Source of the DNA: Heracleum sosnowskyi
Taxonomy: Eukaryota > Streptophyta > Magnoliopsida > Apiales > Apiaceae
Length of the DNA: 64,000 nucleotides
Assembly (NCBI GenBank): GCA_030848705.1
Contig: CM061235.1
Location: 132,067,228-132,131,227, forward strand
Direction: 5' to 3'
The notes under the pieces are model-generated. The model was not told where the DNA came from and did not search any database. It was given only the letters and a program-made list of their open reading frames with translations. A program made the translations under genes and the position numbers. This document shows positions 1 to 10,459 of the stretch, one piece after another. Positions within the stretch are counted from its first letter, which is position 1, and each line of letters begins with the position of its first letter.

Positions 1-2691
1 TTCAAGCCTCTCTGGAGCAAAATTTCTTTTCTTTTGTTTCACTGTCTTCCTTTTTGGATCCACATTCAATTTGTGAGATATCAATTGGGGATCAATCCCT
101 GGCATGTCGGCCGCTGTCCAAGCAAAAACGTCATTGTTTTCTTGAAAAAAAGACGTGAGTTTGCTCTTCAATGGTTCGGGCAGTAGTGCCCCAATATAAG
201 TCACCTTCTCTGGTTCTCCTGGGACTAGGGGAATTGGGACCAAGTCCTCAGCCGGTTTCCCCCTTCTGTCCTCGTTGTCGCTGATATTCATGTCTTCAAT
301 TGGGAGAACTTGCCCCCCAGTTCCATCAGGCCTTAACGCGGCTACATAACAACTTCTAGCCATCTTTTGGTCTCCTCGTTCTTCACCAATCCCATTCCTT
401 GTTGGGAACTTGATTTTTAGATGATAAGATGAGGCAACAGCCTTGAACGCATGAAGACCAGTCCTTCCCAGGATTGCATTGTAGGTTGAAGTCGCTTTTA
501 TAACTATGAAGTTCAACATTTGAGTAGACGTATTCATCCCTTGTCCCATAGTCATTGGGAGTTGGATAGTGCCTTCCACTTTTGATTCCACCCCGTTGAA
601 TCCGTATATAGGCATATTTGAGGGTGTTAACTGAGAGTCTGTGTAACCCATCTTGATAAAGGCATCGTGGAACAAGATATCCACTGAACCTCCATTATCA
701 ACCAAGACTCTTTTTGTTTCGGAGTTGCCTATCACAGGTATTATGACAAGAGGATCATCATGGGGGAACTTCACCCCTTCCAAGTCTGAATCGTCAAAAC
801 CTATTGACACTTCTGTTCTGGCACGCTTCGGTGCTTCTCCAACCACAGTCATTACCTCTCGGGCATAAGCCTTTCTTGAGTTTCGGGAGGACCCAGCAGC
901 AGTTGGCCCTCCGAATATCATGTTGATCACTGGCCCTCGGGGCTTGGGATTCCGATCTTGATCGTTGTCCATTCTATCATAATCCTTCCTTTTATAGTTC
1001 CCCCTTTGGCTCCCTTGGCTTCCATCCTTAGTGAACTTGCTGAGTTTTCCTCTTCGTATCAGAAACTCAATCTCATCTTTCAATTGTCTACAATCATCGG
1101 TGTCATGACCGACTTCTTTGTGGAACCGACAAAACTGATTTTGGTTCCGTTTGGACAAATCAGCCCTCATTGGCTTAGGCCATTTGATATCTTCTTCCTT
1201 GGCTATCTCCATCAGAATTTGACTCCTAGGAGTATTCAATCTTGCATATTCTGTGAATTTTGGCCCAAAATTGCTTCTCTTGGGGGGAGAATCGGAGTTC
1301 TTTGATGTTCGGGGAAACTTTTCCTTGACGTCGTACTCCTGAGTTTCTTTTCTTTTCTTTGAGTTTCCACTACCGCCAGTAGTGGGTTCATATTTTCTCA
1401 TACTTTCTTCAGCCTTGATATACTTTCCGGCCCTATCTTGGAGCTTCAACATGCTCTCGGGGGGATGTTTAGCTAACGACCGTTTGAAGTGGTCATCAGT
1501 GGTTCCTTGTTGCAGGGCTATCATAGCCACTCTGTCCTCTAAGTCCGGGAATTTTAAAGCCTCTCGAGTGAATCGATTGATGTAGTCCCTTAGGGCCTCA
1601 TTATGTCCTTGCCGGATTACCATGAGTGATGCAGAACTTTTCTCATGCACCCTTCCACTAATGAACTGATTGATGAAAGCCTTGCTTAGTTCCTTGAATG
1701 ACCCAATAGAGTTGGGTGGTAGACGGCTATACCAACGTTGGGCCATGCCTGCCAAGGTTTGTGGAAACGCCCTACACTTGACCGCGTCGTTGGTTGGCTG
1801 CAACAGCAGTGCATTGGAGAAGGTCCTTACATGATTTGCGGGATCTCCCGTTCCATCATAGGCTTTGATCGAAGGCACCTTAAACTTTCTGGATATAGCC
1901 GTTTTCATGATGTCTTGAGTAAACGGTGGTGTAGGATCATCAGGATCTCCTAGGGGCAACAGAATACTAGGATCACCCCTTGGGGCTTCAGCCCTCTTGG
2001 TCTTTCTTGGTGGATCCAAGTTGATTATCGGGATTTCTTCAGTCGTTCGACCCCGAGATTAAGCGGCCTCTTCTTCAGCAAGGAGTTTTTTGAGCCTTGC
2101 AGTCTCTGCCTCATGGGCTGCAAGTTTCTCCCTAGTAGTTTGGGGTGGCTCCCGATTTGTCTGGGAAGAACGTCTCCTTCTTGGGGCGACATCCTCCCCA
2201 GTTGTATAACCCTCATCCTCGGTGTATGGGCCAGAGTAATCTTGAATGAGAGGGGTCTGACGAGTTTGTTGATTTTGGGGTCCCAGACCTTGAATATAAG
2301 GGGGCACATATGCCTCATGGTAGATTGGATTAGTTCCACTACCGCCCGCCATGGGTCGAGGGGGCATGCCATAGCTTGGCATCCCCAAAGTCTGATTCGC
2401 GTATTGAGGGAGATCAGTAGTATGGAGTTGAAGGCTTCTCGGGGCATTCATGAGCAGCGGGGAGGTCGTGATTGGTTGCTGGTGAACGGTCTCTTGTGGA
2501 TTAGATCCATGAATGACCATCTGCAGGGGATTCGTCCCTTCAACCGAAATCGGGATTTCCTGTCCTTGAGTGTTGGTGGGGATATTCGCCCATTGTGTGC
2601 CAGTAGTCGGCGGTGGCTGATCAGCCTCAGAGGTGATAGGGCGATCATCGGGAGTTTGAGTATCCCGAGCTGTTCTTCGTGTGTTTGACAT
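1..2691 (-). pseudogene. Ty3/gypsy (Tat-like) gag-pol, partial, one in-frame stop
   Basis: This is the gag-protease-start of RT polyprotein of an LTR retrotransposon read on the minus strand, truncated by the window edge. A Pro/Gln-rich first part (2691-2062) ends at a TAA (2059-2061). The same frame then stays open to position 1. After the stop come the retrotransposon gag domain (WYSRLPPNSI, near 1740), a degenerate knuckle-like CRFHKEVGHDTDDC (near 1100), a protease region (VLVDNGGSVDILF, near 690, with DNG in place of DS/TG) and the AILGRTGLH motif (near 470). The left edge looks like the start of reverse transcriptase. One stop in roughly 900 codons suggests a young copy; the stop could separate two real ORFs or be a point mutation. 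RNase H, integrase and the second LTR are outside the window. The family call rests on these motifs and on the TTTGGCGCC primer site next to the LTR. Confidence 0.85.
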
Positions 2692-2706
2692 GGTTGATGT
2701 TGTCTT

Positions 2707-2724
2707 CCCACAGACGGCGCCAAA
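2707..2724 (-). promoter_or_regulatory. Primer binding site of the gag-pol element
   Basis: On the minus strand the LTR end CCATAACA is followed directly by TTTGGCGCCGTCTGTGGG, a primer-site arrangement typical of plant Tat/Athila-type Ty3/gypsy elements. The gag ATG lies 16 bases further on (2691). I did not assign the priming tRNA. Confidence 0.6.
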
Positions 2725-3231
2725 TGTTATGGATTAAAAAAACGTGCTTGTGTAATTAATGCTAAGGTTTAATGAGCTTCGAGATTTTATGGCTGCACTC
2801 GTGTATCCGGACTAAATTGGTCCTCACAAGATGCCTACGTATCTCAAATCGTTATTGAGAATCAAGCCAAAGACGTAGTTCTGATTGTAGGATCAGGGAC
2901 CTTATATAGGCGTCTGGAGCCTAGTATTTATGGTATGTTTAGGAGTCTTAGCGAATAAGTCTCCTTTTTGATATTGGATAAACATTGTATTGCTTGCAGG
3001 ATAAGTCTTTTCCTTGTTGATAAAGGCTATGACTCATTAATTGCCTTTAATTGGGATTCCGGATCCTTCTTTGATAAGATTTCCATAATTTGGGCTCTTT
3101 TAATGAGCTGTATATTTTCCCTATTCATTAATTACGAAATTAATGAATAATTAGGGATTTGGGCATTAAATATCAAGCCTTTTCATTGGACCGTCAATTA
3201 TATTTCTATAATTACTTTTCTGACCATATCA
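2725..3231 (-). repeat. 5' LTR of the Tat-like element
   Basis: On the plus strand the segment starts TGTTATGG next to the primer site and ends CCATATCA, an imperfect inverted terminal pair with TG..CA ends, giving 507 bp. It contains a TATA-like CCTATATAAGG (about 2904-2914) and the TGCCTACGTA motif shared with the LARD LTRs at 31.8 and 37 kb. The right boundary is inferred from the inverted pair and from where the next repeat array begins; the other LTR is off the window. Confidence 0.6.
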
Positions 3232-3530
3232 ATCATAACCTACCATTATCGGTAGGAAATAAGCTACAATTTCCCGAAAAATTCAAAAATTGCGCCCAAA
3301 CCAAAAATTCAAAATTTTTGCTGAGAATCATAACCTACCATTATCGGTAGGAAATAAGCTACAATTTCCCGAAAAATTCAAAAATTGCGCCTAAAACTAA
3401 AAATTCAAAAATTGCGCCCAAACCAAAAATTCAAAATTTTTGTTGAGAATCATAACCTACCATTATCGGTAGGAAATAAGCTACAATTTCCCGAAAAATT
3501 CAAAAATTGCGCCTAAAACTAAAAATTCAA
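3231..3530. repeat. Tandem repeat with palindromic core inside the CACTA element
   Basis: Three copies start at 3231, 3326 and 3448 with AATCATAACCTACCATTATC. Each contains the palindrome-like CCTACCATTATCGGTAGG and runs on into AATTCAAAAATTGCGCC-type sequence. Spacings are 95 and 122 bases; the longer spacing reflects an internal duplication of about 27 bases. Confidence 0.85.
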
Positions 3531-4690
3531 TCATTTTCATCTTCTTATTACTTATAATACAATCATTTATTTTTTTCATCTTCTTTATCTCTTCATCTTG
3601 TTTTCTATATCTTCATTTTCTTCAAATCAATTTCACATCTTATTCACTTTGTTCATCTTCTTGCTTATTTAAATAATTTTATCTTCATGCTTATTTTGTT
3701 ATTTAATTAGCTAATAATTCTTAATTATTAGGTGTACTAATTCTTGCTTCTTATGTAAATTTTAGGTACTTTATGAAGATTCAAAGACAATGATGAGGAA
3801 ATAGGGAAAATGATTGTGAAGAAAATAACATGAAGATCCAAACAAAAAAGATGAATAAGTGAAGATAATTAATTAAGCCTTGTAAATAATTTTTGATTTG
3901 TAGTTTTGGTGCATAAGAACAACTTCGAATATTATGATTTATGTGTAAGGAATGTTTGAATTTTTATATACAATGAATGTTTGATTATTTGTTATGGTTG
4001 TATACTTGTGAATTAGATATCGATCTATTTTTTTTATAATGATTTGAGCAATTTGTTAGATAGGGGAAGTAATGAAAGCTTTATTTTTTATTTTTGAAAC
4101 AATTGTCTAGTAATTCCTACCACCTTCAAAGCATTTCCTACTGTCTTCGTAAGATTTCCTACCGTCTTCATAGCATTTCCTACCGTCTTCGTAACATTTT
4201 CCAGAATTGATGAATGCGGTAGGTTTTAACTAGTAGGAAATACTGAAGGTGGTAGGAATTGCTTGGTAGGAAATAGCTATTTTTATGTGCTTCTGTTATA
4301 AAACCTACCAATTTGGTGCCCCTTGAGTTGGTAGGAAATGCGTTGGTAGGATTTGGTTGGTAGGAAATAGTCCTTGACCGGGGTCAAATGTGACCCCACA
4401 AAATGACGTGGCAGTGACCCCCACTCGTGACACGTGGCATGACATGTCAACCTCGTGGCAAGTGACGTGTCGGGGTCCACCGCCATGTGGCCGTCGATGT
4501 GGCTCGCCATATGGGCAGCCATTTGGCATGTTGGGCCGTTTAAGAAACAGACCACCAATTCCTACCATCACCAATTTCGACCTGAGCAATTCCTACCATG
4601 TCGAATGGTAGGAATTGACACCAATTCCTACCGATTTACCCCCAAAACCTACCATTTTCGTGGTAGGAAAAGGCCGTTTTTGGTGTAGTG
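3232..4690. mobile_element. CACTA (En/Spm) transposon, one terminal region
   Basis: The segment ends at 4690 with GGCCGTTTTTGGTGTAGTG, whose complement begins CACTACACCAAAAACGG, a standard CACTA terminus. The 400 bases before it are packed with GGTAGGAA/TTCCTACC units in both orientations (about 4100-4350 and 4550-4670), the subterminal repeats expected of this class. TAT (4691-4693) fits the 3-bp target duplication. No transposase is present. The opposite end was not found; it probably lies left of the window because the gag-pol element interrupts this one at 3231. About 3530-4080 is AT-rich with no recognisable gene. Confidence 0.75.
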
Positions 4691-4691
4691 T

Positions 4692-7600
4692 ATGAAGAAG
4701 GCGACTGTGAGCAAAGTTAACAAACAATCATCGAGTAACGTTAATGAAGAATCACAGTAAGTTTTAATCTTTCTGTTCCTCAGTCCCTTCAATTAATGTT
4801 TTTCCTTTTCTAGGGTTTAAAATTAGGGTTACTTTTGATTCGATTCAATTAAAACTTTTCCTTTAGGGATTTAAACTTAGTTTTTATGTACATACATTAA
4901 AGAGCTTGATTTGTGTTAAAATTATGCAGGAAGAAGTTATATACGGTGATAGTGTACTATGGAGGGCATTTCGTTCACATTCCTGTCTTTAGCTACACCA
5001 CCAATACAAGTAAAATTTATGAGAATGTCGACTTAGAAGAGCTCAGTGTCCCAGAATTGAAGGTATGTGTGGGTGACATATTAGGGGAATTCGATTCATT
5101 GTATTACATCCTTCATACTGGGATTCGATTATTTACTAGTACCAATAAGGACGAACTAGTTGAATTGAGTAAACAATGTGATTACAGTGCTACTTTCTAT
5201 GTTTACCATCAAACTCCTACTGATTGGGATGATGACATTGATAACTTTAGAGATAATGGAACATACAGTGATGATGAGTTTAATGAAATAAGAAAAGAAA
5301 CCAAGGAAGATAGATTAAGAATGGAATAATTTGAAAAAGAATATGAAACTAATAATGGTAGTGAGTCAGAATCATATACTTCAGATTGTAGTGCTTCTTA
5401 TGATGATTTTAGTAGTGAGGAAGAGAGTGACAAAGAAGTGTGTTATGCAACTCCTCCTAAGTTCAAGAAAGGTAAAAAGGTTGAAGAGATATTTAATGCT
5501 AAAACAGCTGCAAGAGATATTAAATGGAAAGTAGGTCTTGTTTTTGCTAATAAAATAGAGTTTAAAGAGGCTATTAGGTCTAGCTCAATGAAAACTGGTA
5601 GGCCCTATCAATATCTAGTAGATGATTTAAAAAGAATTCAAGTGGGTTGTGCTAAAGGGTGTCCTTTTAAGATGTGGACCACTTACATTGAAGCTACCCA
5701 AGGCTGGCAGGTAAAGACTTTATGTAATGAACATAACTGTGTTTGGAGCTATAAAAATAAGCTTGTGACTGTGAAGTGGCTAGCTGAGAAATATGGAGAT
5801 AAAATCAGAAAAAATCCAAATTGGAAGTTAGGGAAAATACATGAGGAGTTCAAGAAGGAACTGAAAGTAGATGTTGGTGAGTGGAAGTGTTGTAGGGTGA
5901 GGCAGAAGGCTTTGAGGGATGTTGAAGATAAGATGATGGAGCATTATGCTAATGGTAGAAGATTCGGTAGGGAGATTTTGAGAAGTAACCCAAACAACAC
6001 AGTGAAAATCACAACTACTAGGCTGCAGGAGGGTGATCAACCAAGGTTCCAAAGGATGTACATCTGTCATGAAGCATTGAAGAAATCTTGGAAGATAGGG
6101 TGCAGGCCAGTGTTGGGTCTTGATGGCTATTTTTTGAAAACGATCTGTGGAGGACAACTTCTTTCAGCTGTGGGAAGAGATGGAGAAAACAACATATTCC
6201 CTGTTGTTATGGCAGTAGTGGAATCTAAAAACTATGAAAGCTGGAAATGGTTCTTAGAGCTTTTGATTGAAGATTTGGACTTAGTAGATGGAACTAACAA
6301 AACCTTAATCTCAGATCAGCAAAAGGTATTGATTTGTTACTAGTTTCTGTCAATTTTGTAGACCTTTCAACCATTTCTTACTTGTTTTTATTATGTACAG
6401 GGTCTTGATAAGGCTATAAGGGAATTAATGCCTTTTGTGGAACATAGGCTGTGTACCAGACACTTGATGGCAAATATGAAAAAAAAACAGTATTTCAGAG
6501 TTGGCTAGAAACATTTTCTGGGATGCAAGCTGTGCAACACATCCCCAAGCCTTCAAGAGTGCCATGAAGGCGTTAGAAAGAGCATCAAAACAAACATATG
6601 TGAAGATGAATGATCTGGATCCTGCTTCTTGGTCAAAGGCTTTTTTCAAGACTCATTCCAGTGTTGATAGCACTGAAAATAACATGAGTGAGTGCTTTAA
6701 CAGTTGTATACTTAAATCCAGGTATATGCCTCTTATTGAAATGTTGACTGAGATTCATGATATGCTTATGTTTAGATTGCATGAGAAAAGAGATGCTATG
6801 AAAGATAGGGATTGTATAATTGTTCCGAGAATGAAGAAAATACTTGATGAAGCTGTTAAACAGAGTGTAGGTTATAGAGTGCTATGGGATGGTAGGTCTA
6901 ATTATGTAGTAAAGGGTCATGGGAGTTCTTGTTCAGTTAGTCTTTAAAACAGGACATGCTCTTGTAGAGTATGGGAATTGACAGGCATACCATGCTGTCA
7001 TGCTGTCATAGCCATCCAACAGTCAAGGCAAAATCCAATTGATTTTGTAGCCCGCTGGTTTACAAAAGATAATTACATGAAGACATATTCTAACTGCTTA
7101 GAAATTATCAAAGGTGGGGAATTTTGGGAGGATGTAATGGGAGATACTATATTGCCACCACTGATTAAAAAACAACTTAAAGGTAGGCCAAAGAAATTAA
7201 GAAGAAGAGAAGGGTGGGAGGGTAGTGTCAGCTCTGGTAAAATTTTTAGGATGAGTTACAAAGGAAGAATCATGCACTGTAGTTATTGTAACTCTGCAGA
7301 CCATAAGGTAAATAAATGTCCCACAAAACCTGAAGGATATGTAGCTCCTAAACCTCAGAAAAAAAGAGGGAGGCCCAAAAGACCATGGCTCCTGATGTTG
7401 AACAGGAAGTGAGAGTTGAAGAAGAGTTGCAGAACAAGGAAGCTGCCACTAGTGAAGCAGAAATGATGGATGAGTTGTTGAATCAGATGGAACATGAACA
7501 TGAGGAAGAAATTCCCAGGTTGGATGATGATGTTGAAATTGTTGAAGTTATGCCTCCAAAAGTGCCAAAAAAAGTGGCATCGAAAGCCATGAAATTTGTA

Positions 7601-7896
7601 TGTCTTTTTTTAATTAATTCTTGCTTTATTTATTTTTTTATTCTTGAATTTGTTCTTATATTATTGTCTTTATTTTGTAGATACCTACTCCAGGAATCAG
7701 AAACTTAAGAGCTCATGTGACTGCTAGTACCCCACTTGCATCAACACCCCTCACAGCTACTTCACAAAAACAAAACAAGGGAAAACAACCATCTACTCAG
7801 CAAACAACTTCACACATGCCACTGACAAGGAGTTCTGGTGGAACTGTATCAAAAAATGTGAAGCAATTTAGAGCACCAAGGCAGACTAACAAGTGA
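4692..7896 (+). pseudogene. MULE transposase (mudrA-like), decayed
   Basis: This encodes a Mutator-like transposase, which cuts and pastes elements bearing long inverted repeats. Exons by eye: 4692-4756, 4930-6325, 6401-7597, 7681-7896. Domain order: an N-terminal PB1-like segment (exon 2 start), an acidic linker, a zinc-type DNA-binding domain (VGCAKGCPFKMW and following Cys/His), and a catalytic core with Asp in GLDGYFLK, Asp in LISDQQKGL and Glu in STENNMSECFN. A SWIM zinc finger (CSCRVWELTGIPCCHA) and a CCHC knuckle (CSYCNSADHKVNKC) follow. Breaks: TAA at 5327-5329, a frame change at an A-run near 6478-6487, TAA at 6945-6947, and a frame change near 7380. The catalytic residues survive, so it died recently or contains assembly errors in homopolymers. 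The start codon overlaps the CACTA target duplication. A host-domesticated role is unlikely given four breaks. Confidence 0.88.
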
Positions 7897-8319
7897 TTCC
7901 AGCTGATTGTAGTCCTTTTAATATTTTTAAACCATCACTATTTGGAAATGTATGAAGTATTATATTCTGATTTTGGTACTAGGTGTATGGTTAGATTTTG
8001 GTACTCTATGTCTTGAGACAAGTGCTAGGTGTATTCTATGAATTTGGTAATTGAAATGTTTAACAACTTTTGCTTTATACTCTCTTCTTACCAAAAAAAT
8101 GTTGGATTTTATTATTAGATTGAACTGTTAGAATGCACTGTAAGATTGCACAGTTTAGAAAAGTTGGTCTGCAACTCCAACATAGATTAGAACACAACAC
8201 TCTTTATTTGCAATTACACACGTTCATGAAACATCAAGAAAAGATAAGGAAAATACAACACAGAAGTGCCAAAAGAACAAAAAATTTCTTCAATTTTTCT
8301 AATTCTTTATCTTTCATCT
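7897..8319. other. Intergenic spacer between convergent MULE genes
   Basis: No gene is seen in this stretch of about 420 bases. It should contain the 3' ends of both convergent genes; TTTTATTATTAGATTG-like AT-rich sequence is present but no clear poly(A) signal can be singled out. Confidence 0.5.
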
Positions 8320-8777
8320 TCAACAATTCAACAATTCAACCGTTTCTTTGTTCTTCATCTCGGCAACTGATAGCTTTTCTTTGAAACTCGAAACCTCCTT
8401 TTCAGCAAGACTCAAATCATCACTTAAATATAATAATTCATCACATTTTACACTTAATTTCATCCTCAAATCTTCAATAACCTCCCTTCCTATTTCCGTG
8501 TATTGCGGTTCAGCCCACTGGAATAAATTGCATCTCAAATGCGGGTCCTAGAATTAAAGGAAAAGTGAGAAACGTGGATCTAGGTCATGACAAACACGAG
8601 CAAAGTTTAAACCTTTACCTTATATCTGCTACATCCATAAAACCTTCTTCCTGGATCGTGAGTTCCGTTTTTCCAAGCTTCCCAACATGGAGCAAGAATC
8701 CTGCACTTACATTTCACTCCACGTTCCAGACATCTTCTGTATGAGTTACTGTCGGTGGTTGAAATTGAAGAACTCAT
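8320..8777 (-). CDS. zf-GRF zinc finger / coiled-coil protein, in the MULE
   Basis: This is a two-exon minus-strand gene: exon 1 8777-8619, intron with GTAAAG donor and TTCTAG acceptor, exon 2 8547-8320, 128 aa with no internal stop. Residues 21-70 form a GRF-type zinc finger: VKCKCRILAPCWEAW, then GTHDPGRRFYGCSRYK, with the last Cys and the aromatic end (CNLFQWAEP) supplied by exon 2, so the intron splits the finger and splicing completes it. Residues 75-128 are rich in Glu, Lys and Leu and look like a coiled coil. GRF fingers bind nucleic acid. The gene is convergent with the MULE transposase (424 bases between stops) and lies inside the probable right terminal repeat, so I infer it is a second gene of the element. 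It could instead be a captured host gene. Its role is unknown. Confidence 0.78.
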
Positions 8778-8789
8778 TCCACACTATCT

Positions 8790-9091
8790 TTGATTGAGCC
8801 CTAATTGATTTTATGTTTTGGATTGTTAGATTATGTTGGGTGTTATTGGATCGGGTTATAGATATTATTATTGATGGATAGTTTTATAGGATCCACTTCG
8901 CCATGTCAGCATACAACGTGTACTTTTTTAAACACATCAGCGCGCCACATCACTCTTCCATCAGTCCCGTTAAGTGAGTTAACGACGATTACCCAATTGC
9001 AAGTTTTTAATAGTTTGATTAGTTGACTGCAAGCTTTTTGAGTTTGATTACTCAATTGCAAGTTGAGTGTGAGTTCAATTATGAATTAGCC
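8790..9091. mobile_element. Probable right terminal inverted repeat of the MULE
   Basis: The complement starting at 9091 reads GGCTAATTCATAATTGAACT, then has alternating TTGCAATTG / AATCAAACT motifs and a CGTTAACTCACTTAACGG stretch, the style of plant MULE termini. A 9-base candidate target duplication (9092-9100, ATTTAACCC) follows. The left partner would lie beyond the CACTA insertion and outside the window, so this end is inferred from one side only. Confidence 0.5.
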
Positions 9092-10459
9092 ATTTAACCC
9101 ATTAATGAATTGGTAATTTCTTCAGAAATATTTATCGTCTACATGCTCGAATAATTTGTTTCCACTTAAAATCGAATCTAGTTTTGACTTTTCACTAAAA
9201 GAAAAAGGAGAGTTGATAAAGTATTCAATCATTGTTTCACGGAAATTTTATATAACATGACACTCCAACCTTTTTTACACCTAATAATATTTCAATACCT
9301 TGGTGATAATACAGACTGAGTCACTAGAAAAATAATCTGTATTAAATCTGAAAAGTTGTTATATGACAATAAGAACAAAAATGAGAAGAGGCCAAAACCC
9401 AAAACTAGAAAAATGAGAAGTTGCTATTCACAATTTCGCATCGTAGAGTCAATTTTGTTTTGGCAAATATGGACAGACAGACAACTAGCTAGCTATATTC
9501 ATATGGATCTATGTGTATAATTCAGAACTTGAACGTTCATAAGTAGCTCATATCTCACCATCAATACATCTGGATGTACCATGAGAACAAACTTTAGCTT
9601 TGATCAAGGTTTAGAATAGATTTGTCATCATTTACGCTGAACTTAAGAGATTTTTGGAGTAGAAGAGAAGAGAATGGAAAGAAAGAGAAGAGATATCAAG
9701 AAATTTGAAAAAAGGTTTCTTTAGCATGTTCCCAAGCTTTTAGTAGAATAGGAAAGAGAATTTTGAAAATAAAAGAAAGAGGATAAATTGTTGAAAATTT
9801 ACATTTTAAATCTTTCTATTCCGTTCTCATCTCTTCTCTCAGCACAGTATAATAGCATCAGTTATTCATTACAAGAGATTATGTGTAATATGTTAGGTTG
9901 CTGTGTAATGAATTCAAGAAAATAAGTGGATCAGCCACTGTTTACAACACAATTTGAAATGGGTTATGGAGGAAAAATGCCTTCATAATTTACATGTAGG
10001 AGCACATATATCCTGTAATTTACATGTATATATTAATAACACTGTCAGAAAACATGAAACAAAATAAAAAAGTAAATATTTATAATTATAAAATACACAG
10101 GGTAAAATGTATTTAAAATCAACAAATTCATATAATATTTTACACAAATATTCCTGGCCTTGGAGGTATATAAAACTAGTATTTATATAAAATACCAAAA
10201 TTAACTGAAAAAAGAAGATAATCTAGATTACGTTAATTATGAATTTATTTATTTTAAATTTATTTTTACCAAATTTAATTATTTTAAAGTACCAAATTTA
10301 TTATAACATATTTAACTAACCAATATAATTGAGACACATATAAAAATTTAGCTTATCTTAGTAGCCTATTTGAACGTGTATAAAAGAATGAAAAGCATTA
10401 TATCTTAATTAGATCTATAATCAAATATAAAATTTTCATGAATTAACTCCTTATATATA
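9092..10459. other. AT-rich intergenic DNA
   Basis: No coding region, RNA gene or clear element end is recognised. A weak inverted similarity (AGAAGAGAAGAGAATGG near 9664, CCGTTCTCATCTCTTCTCT near 9820) could be the ends of an old MITE of about 190 bp. Confidence 0.5.

Noticed and set aside
2113..2688. 191-codon plus-strand frame opposite the gag region
   Set aside because: It is the shadow of the minus-strand Pro/Gln-rich coding sequence, which has the better domain continuity and a primer site and LTR in the right place.
3231..3530. Possible CRISPR-like array
   Set aside because: Repeats are three long AT-rich units without unique spacers, in a plant transposon; this is a transposon tandem repeat.
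9640..9850. MITE with GAGAAGAGA-type inverted ends
   Set aside because: The arms are low-complexity purine runs with many mismatches and no target duplication.
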